From Rhytidiadelphus loreus (taxonomy: Eukaryota > Streptophyta > Bryopsida > Hypnales > Hylocomiaceae): a DNA stretch of 64,000 nucleotides. A program made the translations under genes and the position numbers. Shown one piece after another: positions 12,836 to 26,007 of the stretch. The notes beneath the pieces were generated by a model. That model made no database searches. It had not been told where the DNA came from and saw only the letters and a program-made list of their open reading frames with translations. How positions within the stretch are numbered: position 1 is the first letter of the stretch; the number at the start of each line of letters is the position of its first letter. Location: assembly GCA_947034895.1 (NCBI GenBank), contig OX344765.1, positions 37,453,001-37,517,000 of the forward strand, in the 5' to 3' direction.

Positions 12836-15281
12836 GTCTCCCCTGCAGAGCGCGTGTCCACCGATTCAACACCTCCCGGTCTTTCCACCCGAGCTTTGAA
12901 AGAAAAAAAACACGCCACAATTGGCGATTTCAACTGCACCGTAAGTGAAGTCAAACCCTAAACCGCAGCAGCAGCAGCTGCAGCTCATGAAGCACCCATT
13001 TTGCAGCTGATGAGTTCGATCGATCGCGGGAAAATTCCAAGAGAGAAGGCCGGGTGCAGCAGGTACGGAACAGGTCTGGAAGAGTTCTGATCAAATGACC
13101 ACGAAACTCCCAAACGTCTAGTATCGCAACAATCAAATCTTCGCGTGCTCTGCGAAGATTCCAATCCCACTACTGTAGAGCTTTGTAGAAGCACGTGAGG
13201 ATGTGGAGAAATTCATCAATGCACTGCAAAAACATGCCAGTGGAGGTGAAGAATAGGATGCCCGACGGCTTAACCCTGTGCTGCTGCCGGCGGAGACCAA
13301 CTGAAGAACGTCCTTTTGACGAATGTCCATGGGCGACGGACGGACGGAAATCGAAGTTTTTTCATCCGTTTGGATATTCTGGCAATTTTATAGGTTTGCT
13401 GACTTTCCAGTCTTTTGTCTCGAACACGCCATGTTCTCCAGAACGGTGATCACGGCAATGGGTAATAAGGTAGAACTGCCCATTATCACACACATTTTCT
13501 ATCTAGGTACCTTGGAGATGCTATTTGTCATATTTTTTTAGAGATTGAAAAGTTTGAGAGAAGTCAATTGCAAAAAGAATGAAGACATTTTGACAAGAAG
13601 TGAATTTTTTGTGATTTTTCAAAGCTAAAATGTTAAACTATGAATAGACCTCTTGAAGCATATGAGCAGACCCTTGTTAAAGAGTCACAACTCATTGTAA
13701 CATGTGAATAGTGCTTTCTCCAAGCTCGTTGAAACCTTACGTGCCCTTAGCAAAGAGTAAGATAACTTCAATGAATTCGTTTGATAAGTACCAAGTGTCC
13801 ATTTGCAATGCTCTATGAGTCTACTTCCAGCAAGTTTGGAGACAGACATGAAAGAGGGCTTAACAATTCTGACTCCCCCTATCGTTAATCAATGTAGTAG
13901 GGGGCCCTTTGTCTCCTCCAAGAATGTGGGAGCCTCCAATGTTGCAACTCCATATTTGATAAAAGTTCTTGACTTAGCAAGCATAGCAATTACAAGACCA
14001 TCTTAAACTAAACCATCCAAATATCCTAAGATGGAATATCCCAACTTACTTTCCTTAGTCACTAGAAAGTACTTGCAAAGCTTGTAAACAATATTATGGT
14101 GAGGTCCTTGGTAGAAGGGTTGACAGTAAAAAAATTCAAAAAGGCAATTACTTTTACAATTTCTATTGAATTCATTAGTGAGTACATCAATGGATAGCTT
14201 GAAAGAAACATCGTTCACGATTTGAATAATAATTTTTTTATCTCCATTGTTAGCCTTTGAAGCACTTCTTGAATTAGAAGACCTCATTTGCTTTGTTCAT
14301 CTTGCCTTTTTCTCTTTCATTTTGTCAATGCTATGTAGTGCACTAATATCTTTTTCTATACTATTCAAGGAGATCCTTGTCACATATTTTCAAAAGATTA
14401 ATTACTTTGAATTTTTTGATCCTATTCCAAGAATAAAAACATGAATATTTGGCATTCAATCTCCTTTTTTACAGGACCAACTAATCTATTTTTAATAGCA
14501 AAAAAAATCTTAAAGCTAGCTTAATAACAAAGCATTTGAAACTATTCCTATTCCATTCTAACCCTGATTCTAACATCTATTCTTCCCAAACAAGCTCTAA
14601 ATTTCTAAGAGGCTTAGATATGGGGCTTCTCCACTCTATCCAACTACAACCTTGATTGAGACTGTAACAACCATTAGAAGAAATTTGGACCCTAATTGGG
14701 GCTACAAGTTCCTTGCACATTCTATGCTTGTTGCTTCTTTTAAAGTAAGCATGCCCTACTAGCCAAAAAATTTGTTTACCAAGTTACAATTTGTCCTATG
14801 GCTTTCCCACTTTCCCAAACCATGAGTGTACGCTTGCGCACCAAATCTTTGTCATCTTCACAAACCCATGACTATTGAATGTTGCATAAAAATTGGGAGA
14901 TCTTTTATTGGAAAGGAGTTTAGAATAATTTCATTATGCTTTCTATTTTGGGTAGATGGTTGTAGGGTAGTGTTGCTCACATTTCAACTTATTAGCATTG
15001 CCACTCATCATGCATGTTTCTTATCATACTACGTAGTTCTCTAATTTCATGAATCAAGTTGCTCATAAGCTCATTGCTCAAAGGGTCACTTAGAGTATCC
15101 ATTAGAAACCACATGCATACAAGACTTTGGACCCCTATATATTTTTTGAATTTTAAATTAAAGAAAAAATATGAATAGATTTTTCTACTTTGAAAGTTTA
15201 TGTTTTGAATTGTTGATATTTTTATTTGTTAAGAATAATTAGGCACAAATTTTTGAAGTAAAAAGATATACTGTAAAACTG
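12836..15281. other. Intergenic, no gene recognised
   Basis: The first ~500 bases are GC-richer and probably hold the promoter and 5' UTR of the VTT gene. After about 13500 the sequence is AT-rich, with short ORFs of no recognisable similarity and no repeat boundary I could define. Confidence 0.4.
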
Positions 15282-15590
15282 AAAAATAACTTTATATTAT
15301 ATAAGAAAAAATTGTCTAAAAATTAAACAAAAAATTTCTAAAAATAACTCTCTATTGAAAGCTCATTATGATTTGAATACTGATTCAATGGTCATCTAAA
15401 TGTGTTCTCTCTAATTATTTGAGTTGAAAAACATGCCATTTTAGTTCATTTTCAACCTCTTCTAGAAATCATTTCATATTTTATTTTGGCAATAGAAACC
15501 TATAGGCATTATTAAACAATGCTCAAAATTTTAGGTTGAAATTATAGTTTATTAGAAACCACTTGTTTGCACATGGTTTGTTGTAGTAGA
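15282..15590 (+). repeat. Dispersed repeat, copy 1 (inverted relative to 29730-30090)
   Basis: About 300 bp match the reverse complement of 29730-30090. Shared blocks include GGTCATCTAAATGTRTTCTC, GAGTTGAAAAACATGCCATT, CTAGAAATCATTTCATA and AAAATTTTAGGTTGAAATTA. The copies are diverged, with several indels. No coding potential or defined termini were found. It is probably part of an unclassified transposable element. Confidence 0.7.
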
Positions 15591-16348
15591 ACTAAGTGCA
15601 CCCCTTGAGGCTCATGGATACACTCTCGCAACACTTTGATTTCAATTTCTTTTTCTCAAATAGTTTTTGTCATTTGTCCATTGCTTCTCTCAATGTCATT
15701 AATATAGCCTAAGAACCCCTCCACATCTTTGGCTACAAATTCCAACAAATCTACAAGTGATGAGAATTTGGGATGCTTTCCAAAACAAGAATCTATTGGG
15801 TATAATGACCCATGTAACAAGAGATCTATATTATTCTCTCTAGCAAGCTTCTTTTCCAAAAAAGATAGACAACTTGGCTATTTGATCATACAATAGACAT
15901 CCACAAACAATGAAAGGTTTGTACTTTTTAATGATCCACACTTAAATTTCCTAAGTCGAAAGACTCTCCAAGTTAACTGCCATCTCTCAAAACCATTGAG
16001 ATCTCACCAACCTATCTTGACAACCAACTATGTCACTTGAATGCTATATTCCATATAGAAGTCATGATTATCAACAACAATTTATATGAATATATATTGA
16101 ATACCCTTAAGTAGACATCAATGTCATGAAGTACAATGTGAATGATCTAAAAGCATATGTATGAAAAAGAACTCCATGTGTTATGTAGTTGGAAATTGAT
16201 GTTGGGTGTGCTTGAGGGTCTAGTACTTGATGTTTTACTATTTTTTTTACTTTGTAAAGCTTACTTTCCTACAATTAAGATGCGTATTTATAATATATTG
16301 TAACTTTTGGAAATGTCTTGAATGATTTTGTGAATCAAAAAGGTAAGT

Positions 16349-16447
16349 GTTGAGGAAGATTTATGGTGTGTTGTGACTATTGTGACTAATGTCCTACAAA
16401 GGCATTAGTCACATTAGTCCACACAGTGTATTAAATCTTCTACAACT
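16349..16447. repeat. Long imperfect inverted repeat / hairpin
   Basis: Arms of about 43-45 nt (16349-16391 and 16403-16447) are complementary with a few mismatches around an 11-nt loop. The inner part pairs GTGACTAATG with CATTAGTCAC, and the outer part pairs GAAGATTTA with TAAATCTTC. It could be a small fold-back MITE or a miRNA-like precursor. No duplicated target site was identified. Confidence 0.65.
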
Positions 16448-17330
16448 CTCTAGTGTGAAAGGGTAAATTTTCCCAACCTTGTGGTCTTAGACATCAAAAC
16501 TATAGGTTCTATCATATTTATTCTCCAATCACATTGCTCCATGCTCTGGCATGCCAATTGAACGAGAATAGGGAAATGTAATCTTTTTCTTCCTTTAAAG
16601 TACAAATTAACTCAATTAGACCCTTTTTTGCCTCCCATGAATTAGCCCTTTAATGGCTTGACATTTTTTCTAATGAATAAGATACATCACCTCTTCATTT
16701 AGCACGTTATAAGGACTTCACAATTTGGGCACTCTAAAATATTAATATCTACCATTTACATACACATTTTCATGATTTATAATTATTTCAAATCATCATT
16801 CATGTAATAATCTCAAAACAAAACAAAAATGCATGCATGAACATATAAAAATAATTCACTTGCCAATTGATCTATCTATTCACTTGCCACCATTCATGAA
16901 TTATGTACATGAATTGTGTGAAAAATTGCCATGGAATCTAAACATAATATTAACTATGATATTGATTGAGATCATATTTAATGTATAACATGGAGGATTG
17001 TACGACGCTAAGAATTGAACCTCTAAATTAAAATATATTATTGTCCTCTGTAAATTAAGCAGTATGTACAAGCACCTATTCATATAGTGTCGCAATGTGA
17101 TTTTTGTTTTTTTCTTAAGTTATCTAAAAATTTGGATTAGAAGTTCTTAGCAGGAACTCCTATCCGGTTTACAGATAAGTAAGGAACGGAAATTAGGACA
17201 GGAATGAAATAAGGTAGCTAACCGGATAATAAGCCTAAACCGGAATAGTTCGGGACCGGAATAATTCTGACCAGATTAGATTAGGTTAACCGGATTAGTT
17301 AGTGATGACCTAATTTGGCGGCGCTGGCAG

Positions 17331-17338
17331 TATATAAG
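17331..17338 (+). promoter_or_regulatory. Candidate TATA box upstream of gag-like ORF
   Basis: TATATAAG follows a GC-richer stretch and lies ~290 bp upstream of the ATG at 17621. Position and sequence suit a plant Pol II core promoter driving the gag-like reading frame. This is inferred from motif alone. Confidence 0.45.
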
Positions 17339-17620
17339 GGAGCGCCCTGCCAATTAGTTCCCCTTTTTCAAACCCTGTGTGTAGGAGCCCTCTTGTTGCT
17401 GGAACTGCTGTTGTGCTGTCTAGTTGGGTTTTTCGTCATATCTGTGAGGAAGAGTGAAATTATTGACTGTTGTCTTTGTGCGCTGCGGGGTTGGAAATCC
17501 GCAGTTGCAAATTTGTTGCTTTCCGATTATGCGCTGTGAGGGAAAGTGAGATACGGGACGTGTGGCTAGGAGTGGAAAGGAAGGTAGAATCGGTAAGAGT
17601 TTTTGAGCGGAGTGCGTCCA

Positions 17621-19248
17621 TGCCGCAGTTACGTAGGCCCAGACAAAGCGTAGCCACGGCGGAGATCAAACTGAAGAAGGTGATTTCGGTCATCCCCTCA
17701 CGGGAACCGCAAAAGACCGCTCTCATGGAGGATCTCGCCACTTTGGGTTGCGCGGGTCTGATAGATAAACCCTGGGGGTTTAAGGAGGAGAAGGTAGTTC
17801 GGGAGATATTGGGGAAAGTCTCGAACGCCTTCGACAACACCGTCAGAGGCAACCCAGGCCGCTAGACGGAAGACAAGTGGAGGGAAGTATACGGTTTCCG
17901 GTCAGGGGGTTCGGGTACCACCAGCCGGAAGGACGAGTACATTAAGGGAAAATTTGTGGAACCAGCCAACATGAAGGACGGATTTGCGGTGGATGATTGC
18001 ATGGATGAGCGGAACCGGAACCTACTCAAGTTCTTGATTCCGATATTCCATCCGGAGCAGCCGACGAGGGTAACAGTGACCCTCGGAAATACAATCTTTG
18101 GTGCGCTTTCCAGTCAGCGAAAGGCGGATTGGGCCCGGGTACTAAGTGACCTGGTGAACAATCTGGTACCCCGGATAGGGAAGAGTAGGCCAACACCTCT
18201 CTCTCCCTATCTCCTTCACTTGTATCACCATGATCAGGTCTTGACGGAGACGGAGGAGAAGACCTGGAGAGCTCAAGAGTCCATCCTGAAGTATGGGGAG
18301 TCGGAGACCGACGAAGAACCGGAAGACAAGGGGACGGAAACTGAAGAAGAAGACACGGAGGACGAGGATGAGCAGTTGAAGCGAGTGAAGAGGCAGAAGA
18401 CGACGCCTCCACACAGGAGAGGTACACCGACCAGGGAGCCAACAGAATCGGAATGGAAACCGGACAAGAAACCGGTAACTAGAGAAGGTAGCTCGACTGA
18501 CCTCTTCAACACTCTGGTGTTAGCCATCGCTGACATCCGTGTTGACTGGGAGTGTAAGCGAATTACACTCGAGAAGATCGGGAAGCTGGCAGGAGTATCA
18601 CTGGATCGCCAGCTGCCCAAGGTAATAGCGAACCTTATCAGTAATCCGGACGAGGACCGGAAGCTGAGGGAGGACAATGGTCGACTACAAAACGAAGTCG
18701 ACATGCTGAAGGGGGAGATTGCCACCTTCAAGGAAGACATGACCGCCACGAGGGAAATGGCGGATGCGACCCAGAAGACAGCAAAGCTCATGACCGAAAC
18801 GTTCGGGGAGTCCGGAATGGTATTAGCGAAGGCGAAGCTGTTTGATGAAGGGTGGCTAGCGGACAAGAAGCCATCCGGTTCCTAGATGGTCCGGATTCTG
18901 TCAAACTTCTCCGAGAAGTTGGAGACGATTATGGTAGGAGCTCGGAAAGCTACGGACCAAATGAGCCGGAGCAGCGTGAGGTTGACCGGAACAGTACTCT
19001 CGAGGAGTCTTCGCTTGTCGGATCTCTCCTTGCCAGAGTTATTTCCGGAAGGTGCGGACGTCACTCCTCAATCGAAGAAGGAGCGGTCGGCGGCGAGAAC
19101 CGGATTGTCAGAACTTATTGAGGTGGATTCATCACCAGAGAAGCCGGATCCTGCTAGTGGTGAGCGAGCCCGGAATTTGCAAGACATCTTCAATGAACTT
19201 CCACCAGAGCCTGGGAGTGACGCACCGAAGGCAAGTACGGGAGCTTAG
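17621..19248 (+). pseudogene. gag-like ORF of an unclassified retroelement, two in-frame amber stops
   Basis: One continuous frame of ~540 codons runs from the ATG at 17621 to the TAG ending at 19248, broken only by TAG at 17863-17865 and 18883-18885. The N-terminal part has KLKKVISVIPSREPQ and EKVVREILGKV. The middle reads WREVYGFRSGGSGTT, then KDGFAVDD and FLIPIFHPEQPTRVTVTLGN, and YLLHLYHHDQ. An acidic stretch (ESETDEEPEDKGTETEEEDTEDEDE) is followed by a basic one and a predicted coiled coil (EDNGRLQNEVDMLKGEIATFKEDM). This organisation resembles gag-like ORFs found scattered in plant genomes, but no protease, RT or integrase lies nearby and no LTR pair was found. Both stops stand where a Trp codon (TGG) would fit. 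The region is clearly GC-richer than its flanks and dense in CCGGA/TCCGG motifs. It could be a non-autonomous retroelement or a domesticated relic. Confidence 0.55.
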
Positions 19249-20460
19249 TAGGAGTTCCCCTTGTTGGTAAATATTAGATGTATAGTCGGATTGTTAGTAG
19301 TAACCGGACCGGATTCGTTCCCGGTCTGTTAGTTAGGAACTGGATTCGTTCCCGGTTTTAGTTAGGATTTTGTTACCGGATCAGATCCGGTTTTGACGGC
19401 GAATCTTATCCCGAAAGTTTTGTGCGGATTTTTTGTGCGGACTTTCTAAGATGCTTTTGCACTTTTGGAACTTTTCAATGTATATAAAAACATTCTCTGA
19501 GATGGAGAATGGGAGTCATTCCATTGTTTAAACTTCTTTTGTGTTCTATTTGCTCCTTGTTTGTGTGGTCTCCCAAAGATTGGCAGGACAGATTTGTGAG
19601 GAGTTAGGAGTGCATTTGGAGTTTGACTTCGGGTTTCTCCCTTTGGTGTTTGTGTTCCGGTTTCTTAGTGCATGTAGGCAGGTAGTAAGAGTTGGGAGTC
19701 TATTCCAATGCCTCAGTTCTATTGAGATTCAGTATTCCGGTTGAGAAAGTCGTTGCTAGGCTAGGCGAATAGGGAAGGGATCCTTAGGCGCGCTAGAACT
19801 CCTGGGTAGGGAATCCGGTTGAGTGTCCGAACTCCTGTGAGGTCTCATTGCTGTAGTGGCGAACGGAAGAATCTTAGTAGAATTGGAACGGACGGATAGA
19901 CTTGTAGCCGCCTTGCTTCGTATTACCAGAACGCAACACCATCGTCGTTGTAATATGAGTGGATCATACGGGGGGTCTTTGTGTGACCTGTAGTCCGGAT
20001 CTGTTTCCGGGTTACTGTGAAAGATCAAACCGGATCCGGATTAGAATAGGAGAGTAGAGTAGAAGAAGTAGGTCTTCAGCCACTATAAGTCACGGAAGGA
20101 GCGGCGGGCCTGCCACTCTCAAATTCAAGCGACGATCCTTCTGATGGTGAAACAGAGGTTAAATCAAACCGGATAGGTTACTTGAGTCAGTGAGAGGAGA
20201 CCGGAAAGGGTTGATCTCAGAGTCGTACCCAGGACCGGAAGTTAGAAAGTCCTGGTTTTGTCGTAGATTTACTGGCCAGATTACTTCCAGGACCGGATTA
20301 TGTCCTTGACCGGAAGTTGAATAGAATTTGGGAGTTATTTCTGCGGGCTGTGTTGTTTCCCGGTTGCAGTAGTCAAACCGGAAGGGTAGAATTGGAGATT
20401 GACTTAGCCTAGAATCATAAACAGAGTTAATACTTCACAGAATCTCGTGGGTTCGATCTT
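19249..20460. other. 3' part of the GC-richer CCGGA-dense element, no ORF
   Basis: The CCGGA/TCCGG-rich composition of the gag-like element continues to about 20430 with no coherent ORF. A second TATA-like TATATAAAAA at 19481-19490 precedes an AT-richer leader. Direct comparison with 17150-17600 showed no obvious LTR repeat. The composition change near 20450 may mark the element's edge. Confidence 0.4.
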
Positions 20461-22499
20461 TAAAGTCACTTTTGTTATACTTTAGAGTGGTTTTGGGGAG
20501 TATAACATGGGAATTGCTTATCCTGTGCTGCGACATATAGTAACTTTGTTGATCCTTAATAAATAGAAAAATGGTATATTCCAACTTACTATATATAGTG
20601 ATCTTTAGTTCATATTGTCAACTTCAATATTAGTCTGATCCAAAGTTTGATTGAGCTCTTATGCATGAAAAATATCACATTGTATTTCTCTCAAAATTTA
20701 ACTTCATTTGGATCATTTAGAAACAAATTAGGTCTTTGAAACCTTGTGCCTTGGTTACAAATGTAGGAACCATTTGAGCACCATGAATATGAATCCATAA
20801 ATTGCAAATTGTAGCAAGAATTATGTCACTACACACAAACTACAAATTCCCACCAAAGACACACACGATTCCAACCAGTCTACAAAGGATTCCTAGTTCC
20901 CAAGTTCACATTTCTAGCCTTTCCCATATATGTGGATTATTAATTAAATGCCTCGATGTTAGGTACCCTATCATTCTCAAGAACATGACAGTTACTGATG
21001 GCTATAAATGTTGTGTGGGTACAACTGAGAATTTTGGGTCAATTGAGAAGATCAAATTTTTGAAACACACAAAGGTAGCCTTCTTTTGGCCTAAGTTCTT
21101 TTCTAATGCTTTACTTTGATCCCTTCCACTCAAAAAATACCACTCGGTGTCAAAAACCCACATATTTTGTTGATGATCAATGATGCTTTGTTATTGACAA
21201 TCATATTTGTAAATTAGTTTTGATCTTGATGCCCTAACAATTGAGTGTCTTTGTTCTGGTGTCATTCTACATGGATTTTTGGTTTTTTCCTAATTTTGTA
21301 AGGATTGAAGCCAAAACTCTCATTGTTTTAAACATTGAAATTTTGTATTGGACAATGGAACAATTGAATTCGTTTCTAATTTAACATATCATTAGACTTT
21401 CATAGTAGGATCTAATTTTGCTAACCTTTAAAACATTTCTCATGTGTGAATACAACATTACTTGGCTCAAACATAAACTTGCCAAACCAGAATGAAAAAT
21501 ATATTGTTGTAGAAACTCAAACTTTCCATATTTTGTGGAGGTTTATCTTCTAAAAACCAAGTTAACCCCTAAAGTACCAAAGTCCCCTCGGGGGACACTT
21601 GGGATTTCGGGCAGGCTCGTGTGACCTCAAATTTTGACTTGATTTTTCAAAACTTTTTTTGAAGATAGCTTTCTAAAAATATAATGGCTTTTGTGAGTAT
21701 AAAGGGATGTTCTCACCTAGCACTACGTAGGACAAAAGAGCAAAGTTTCGTGGCAATCAAGACGTGGGTGTCATACCAAATAGAGTTCTTAGAACCCAAA
21801 CCTACATGGAGGCCAAGCTGACACAAACTTAACCACGATGTTAGCTGAAAAAGCTATCTAATGACTTCCAAAAACCTTGGCCTTTTCAAGTGGTTTTACT
21901 TAATGTTTCAATCTTGAAAATAAATACATTTCAGAGTATAATAAGTGTCTACTAGCGGTGTTGTGTAGAGAGCGTTTGCCTCGAGAAATCACGAGGATTC
22001 TGACTGCGACCAGAAATGGCTTAGGAATGATAGAGATCATAAGATGATATAAACCAACAAATGAATTGGTAACTTGTAAAAACTTTGAATCTTCAAATCT
22101 TCAAATCTTCGAGTCTTCAAATCTTCAAACTGATACTCGTTGTCCTATCCTATTGTGTTTCTAAATAGGCCAAGGGTTAAGGTAGGGTGATAAGAAACCA
22201 CGGCTTCGGACGTGTAAAACGGGACGGCCAGACCACGAGTTGAGCCGTCCGAGGGATTGGATCCTAAATTTCAAACCCACGGTGACCAACAAACTTGCCT
22301 CACCAGTGGGAACAACATAAAAGTCTCGACCATGTGGGCAATTAACCCCACTTCGTCGCATCCACAACACCAAATGAGGCTAGTATTGGTGTGAACCAAA
22401 CCGCCCGCAACAATAAAATGAAATTTATAAAGCCACAAGCCACACACATAAACACACAAGTCTTCAAAACTCCTTCAACTCCAACTCCAATTTTCAAGC
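20461..22499. other. AT-rich intergenic DNA, no gene recognised
   Basis: No ORF with recognisable similarity. A short cluster of near-identical 9-mers (AAATCTTCA-like) occurs around 22087-22130. The stretch 22160-22330 is GC-richer and may be a fragment of a transposable element of unknown class. Confidence 0.35.
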
Positions 22500-22980
22500 T
22501 GAACTTTGGATGAGTGTCTCTATTGATCTACAACTCCAAATGAACTAAATGATAGCTTTTCGAAAAACTAAAACAATCATCTACTTTTCCTCCAAATTTC
22601 AAACAATTCTAAAACTCTGTCCAACTTCTATGGCCATCCAAAGTTTCGGCCTTGAGAAGGGAAAGGTAGCAGACCTTCTTTCGCTTCCACACTCATAACT
22701 TTCTCATATAAACTCCAAACAGAACGAATGATAGCTTCATGAAAAGCTAACACAATTTCCTACACTCCCTCCAAATTTCATTGCAAAACAAGAACATGTC
22801 CGTCTTTTATGGTCGGTCGAAGTCTCTGCCTCTTAATTTTAAAGGCAACAAACCTCCCTCCACTCAAACTAGCACAACTTTTGCTGCACAACTCCAAATC
22901 AAACAAGTGAGATCAATTTGAAAACTGCACACTATGATACACAACACCTTTAAATTTTATTTCAAAATATTTCAAACTCA
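22500..22980. repeat. Diverged tandem repeat, ~180-bp period, about three units
   Basis: Three successive blocks share the order: cytoskeletal-length AT-rich start (ACAACTCCAAAT / TAAACTCCAAAC), ATGATAGCTT, AAAGCTAACACAATTTCC, CTCCAAATTTCA, then TGGCCATCCAAAG / TGGTCGGTCGAAG. The units are diverged, so the array is old. It lies on the 3' side of the minus-strand ORF at 23352-23810 and may belong to the same element. Confidence 0.5.
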
Positions 22981-23351
22981 CAACACAATGCCCCTCCAAA
23001 CATTAGGGTTCTCCCTAAACTTCCAACGGGAGAGAAGATGAATAGTGTTCACCTTTTCTCCACCTTATCTTCACTCTAACCACACAAACAAGTGGGGTTA
23101 GTCCCTAACTCATTCCCAAAACTACAACATGAATAATTGAGCATTTATTTGGCCCCACAACTATTTCTTTATCTTTAACTTTGAAGGAAATTCACTTCAA
23201 GTTCACCTAGAAGGCAAACTATTTGTATATTTCCCTCATACTACTTCACAAACACAAATTTATTTTAAGGATTCACTCCAACTACGGAATGAAGAACCAA
23301 AATCCAACATACATTCAGTGGAGGTAAAAAACTAGAGCTCCAATCGAAATG

Positions 23352-23810
23352 TCACTCCATTTGCAAGAATTTGAGGATGCGTTTGACGATAGCAGCAACG
23401 TATTCAACATGATCCGCCTTGGTTAAAGGATTGACTGGCCCTTCCAACCATCGTTGATGACCACGACTCTCTTGGATAGGCCTCACCATGCAAAAGTACT
23501 AATCTTTGTTTAAGCCTTCAAAACATCCTTCAAATGTTACTTCTCGGCTGTCGGGTTCAACACATCCAACTTACAATAAAATCACCATTGTCCGAGCGTC
23601 ATGATCAAAGTTATCGTGCCATTGTTTCTCCACACGAGGTTGTTTCGGTGGTTGAGATGGCCCAGCTTCGTCTTCTGGTCGCCCATATAGCAAAGAAAGA
23701 TCCAATGGCAATTGTGGCTGATCCGGCAGTTGCGATAAAGAAAATTCAAACTCACGCTCCGGTTGAGATTCTTCATCTTGAGACTCAGAAAAAACCCTCC
23801 AGTTCGACAT
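23352..23810 (-). pseudogene. Degraded ORF of unknown, probably transposon origin
   Basis: A single frame of 153 codons starts at ATG 23810 (MSNWRVFSESQDEESQPE) and contains two stops (TAA and TAG) before ending at 23352. Later segments read WLEGPVNPLTKADHVEYVAAIVKRILKFLQ. It is acidic and Pro/Gln-rich at the N-terminus. A TATA-like ACTATAAGG lies ~75 bp upstream on the same strand. I do not recognise the family. The company of repeats and the internal stops suggest a gag-like relic, but that is inference. Confidence 0.3.
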
Positions 23811-24335
23811 AATGTAATCTAAATGAAACACGAAGAAGAATATCAAATAAAGTGAAGCTTTCAAGTGAAGCTTTCTCCTTATAGTCGAAGAGAGAAGGCG
23901 TCACCTTGAAGCCACCTCAAATGACATCATCTTCTTTAAATGCTACAAACATTTAAATCTAATTAAAACATATGTATATACATATTTTACATAATGTCTG
24001 CCTTTGTAGCACGACAGCGGTATGGGTAATTTCGTTAAATTGGCAGTATTCCATGTGCCATTTTCAAACCGCCTGATCTAAATTGTAAAAGTGACATCTA
24101 AGATAGATATAGATTTCAAAAATCTAGAACCGTTATATATTTCAAACTGCATAATTTGAATTATAAAAGTGACATCTAGGACAAATGTAGATTTTAGACA
24201 TCTAAGAAAGGTATAAATTTTGAACATCTAAGATGGTTGTACATTTTAGACCGTTCAGTTTGAACCGTAAAAACTACCAAACTAGTGGAATGGCGTTGTT
24301 TTAACAAAATTGCCCATCGGTGTTTTATATCTGCC

Positions 24336-24378
24336 ATCATCAAGAACCATTAGTAAAGAGCTAATGGTTCTTGATGAT
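24336..24378. repeat. Perfect 18-bp inverted repeat with 7-nt loop
   Basis: ATCATCAAGAACCATTAG (24336-24353) is exactly complementary to 24361-24378, with loop TAAAGAG. No flanking target-site duplication is evident. It could be a small MITE core or a fold-back generated by a local inverted duplication. Confidence 0.85.
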
Positions 24379-24399
24379 AGCAATGTCGTTAGTTTTGCT

Positions 24400-26007
24400 A
24401 AATTAATTGTTTTGGTGTGTACTTGGACTTCACTAAATACGGACATGACTTCCACATCGCTAGGAGAGAGGAAGTTGGAGAAAGAGAATAAATTTGACTA
24501 CAAAATGCAAAACGTACCTGAAATGCGACCTTGTAGATGCCATCTTCAACTATTTTGGTACATTGTCTATGTTGTTGTTTCCAACTTCTTCCCAACATTA
24601 ATTGCAAACCTATACAATAGAATGTGGATTGCATGTATTAGTGTTTCATGACATTTCTCATGGAAGTTTGTTTAGAAAGGTCAAGTACTACAATTCTACT
24701 TGTTGACAATGTAGGTATCATAGTACTTCAAGACAAGCTAAGGATTTGGACAAACTATCTTAGCTAATTGAAGTACACACGCAACTAAGTCTAGCACTTA
24801 TTGTAGTTGTTGTCATGTACATTAGACTTGATATGCCTTCCATTGTAGTCGTTTGTAATGACATAATTTCTTTCTCTCTACATTATCACAATATCACTTG
24901 ACATAGGACATTGACTTCCAATTTGTAGGTATTTATTTGGTCGGGAGTTCTCTGTAGGAATGTAGGAAACCCTCGTCATGGAGAATAGACTCAATGCCCG
25001 ACAGTCAAACATTCTAATCCGCCTAGCAACTTTTTCAATTCCATAACTAAATTGTTAACAATTTAGTACTTTTAATCATTCTCTACTTCTTTCTACTTAC
25101 TATTTTTTTCCTATATGTTGTACAATTCCAAATGATTTGAAAATTTTCAATCATATAGCTAACTTGCTTTGAAGAAGGAATCCAAAGAGTAACAACCATT
25201 TTGAACACTTTTTCATACAAATGTGACCTTGTGAAGTGCAGCTGCCCGGTTTTTTGGAGGGCCAAAAAAAGAAATTTAGTTACTTCAAATGCTAAATATC
25301 TTGCAATCTACACGGCAAAAACTTTTGAAATTTTTTTCTCATATTCGCAAACTAGCGTACTACACGATCCTACAACTACATGTTTCTAAAAATGTGTGTT
25401 TTTTCTAAAATTTGGTACTTGTCCTAGAAATGACAGTTTTGGAGCAGCTTTGGTAAAAATATAGTCTTTGATTTTTTAGGGATTAAAAAAAAGACAGTGA
25501 AGGTGCGTAATCAATCTGGTGCTTGGATGCTGCAAAGAGAAGACGACTCAAAATGCAAGGGGGAGGACCTTCATAACATGTGGAGCTTTTGTTAGGGCGG
25601 ATAGTAAAATTCCTCATTGTATTTAGACACCACATTCAAGGGAGATTGACAACACATTCTCATTATTTCAGAATTTACAACACTATAGAATTTTCAGGAA
25701 ACTTACCAATTTAGGTGCATTGTTGTGGACAAAATTTTCAAAAGCACTATCATCAAACCCTCCACTTGACCACCGTGAACCCCAGCAATGTCTTCCCAAA
25801 ATATCAGACAATAAGGTGAAAACACCCAATACTACACCTGTACTTAATCTTTGTTCTTAGATGGACAATAAACCGTCCCTAGACTTTTATTGAATGGTCC
25901 CTGACATGTGTCATAAAGTTTTCTCTTCTCTTCACTGTGATTGGGTAAGTGCTGAATTTGTCAGAATTCAGATTTGGGTCCACCTACAGGATAGTTCTAG
26001 TGGTCTA
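24400..26007. other. AT-rich intergenic DNA, no gene recognised
   Basis: No recognisable coding region, RNA gene or defined repeat was found. All ORFs are short and lack family motifs. Confidence 0.35.

Noticed and set aside
18026..18866. Minus-strand ORFs of 90-197 residues
   Set aside because: Shadows of the gag-like frame, Ser-rich because they read the acidic/basic plus-strand codons in antisense.
17150..20430. LTR pair around the gag-like ORF
   Set aside because: Comparison by eye of the 5' and 3' flanks showed shared CCGGA motifs but no alignable repeat.
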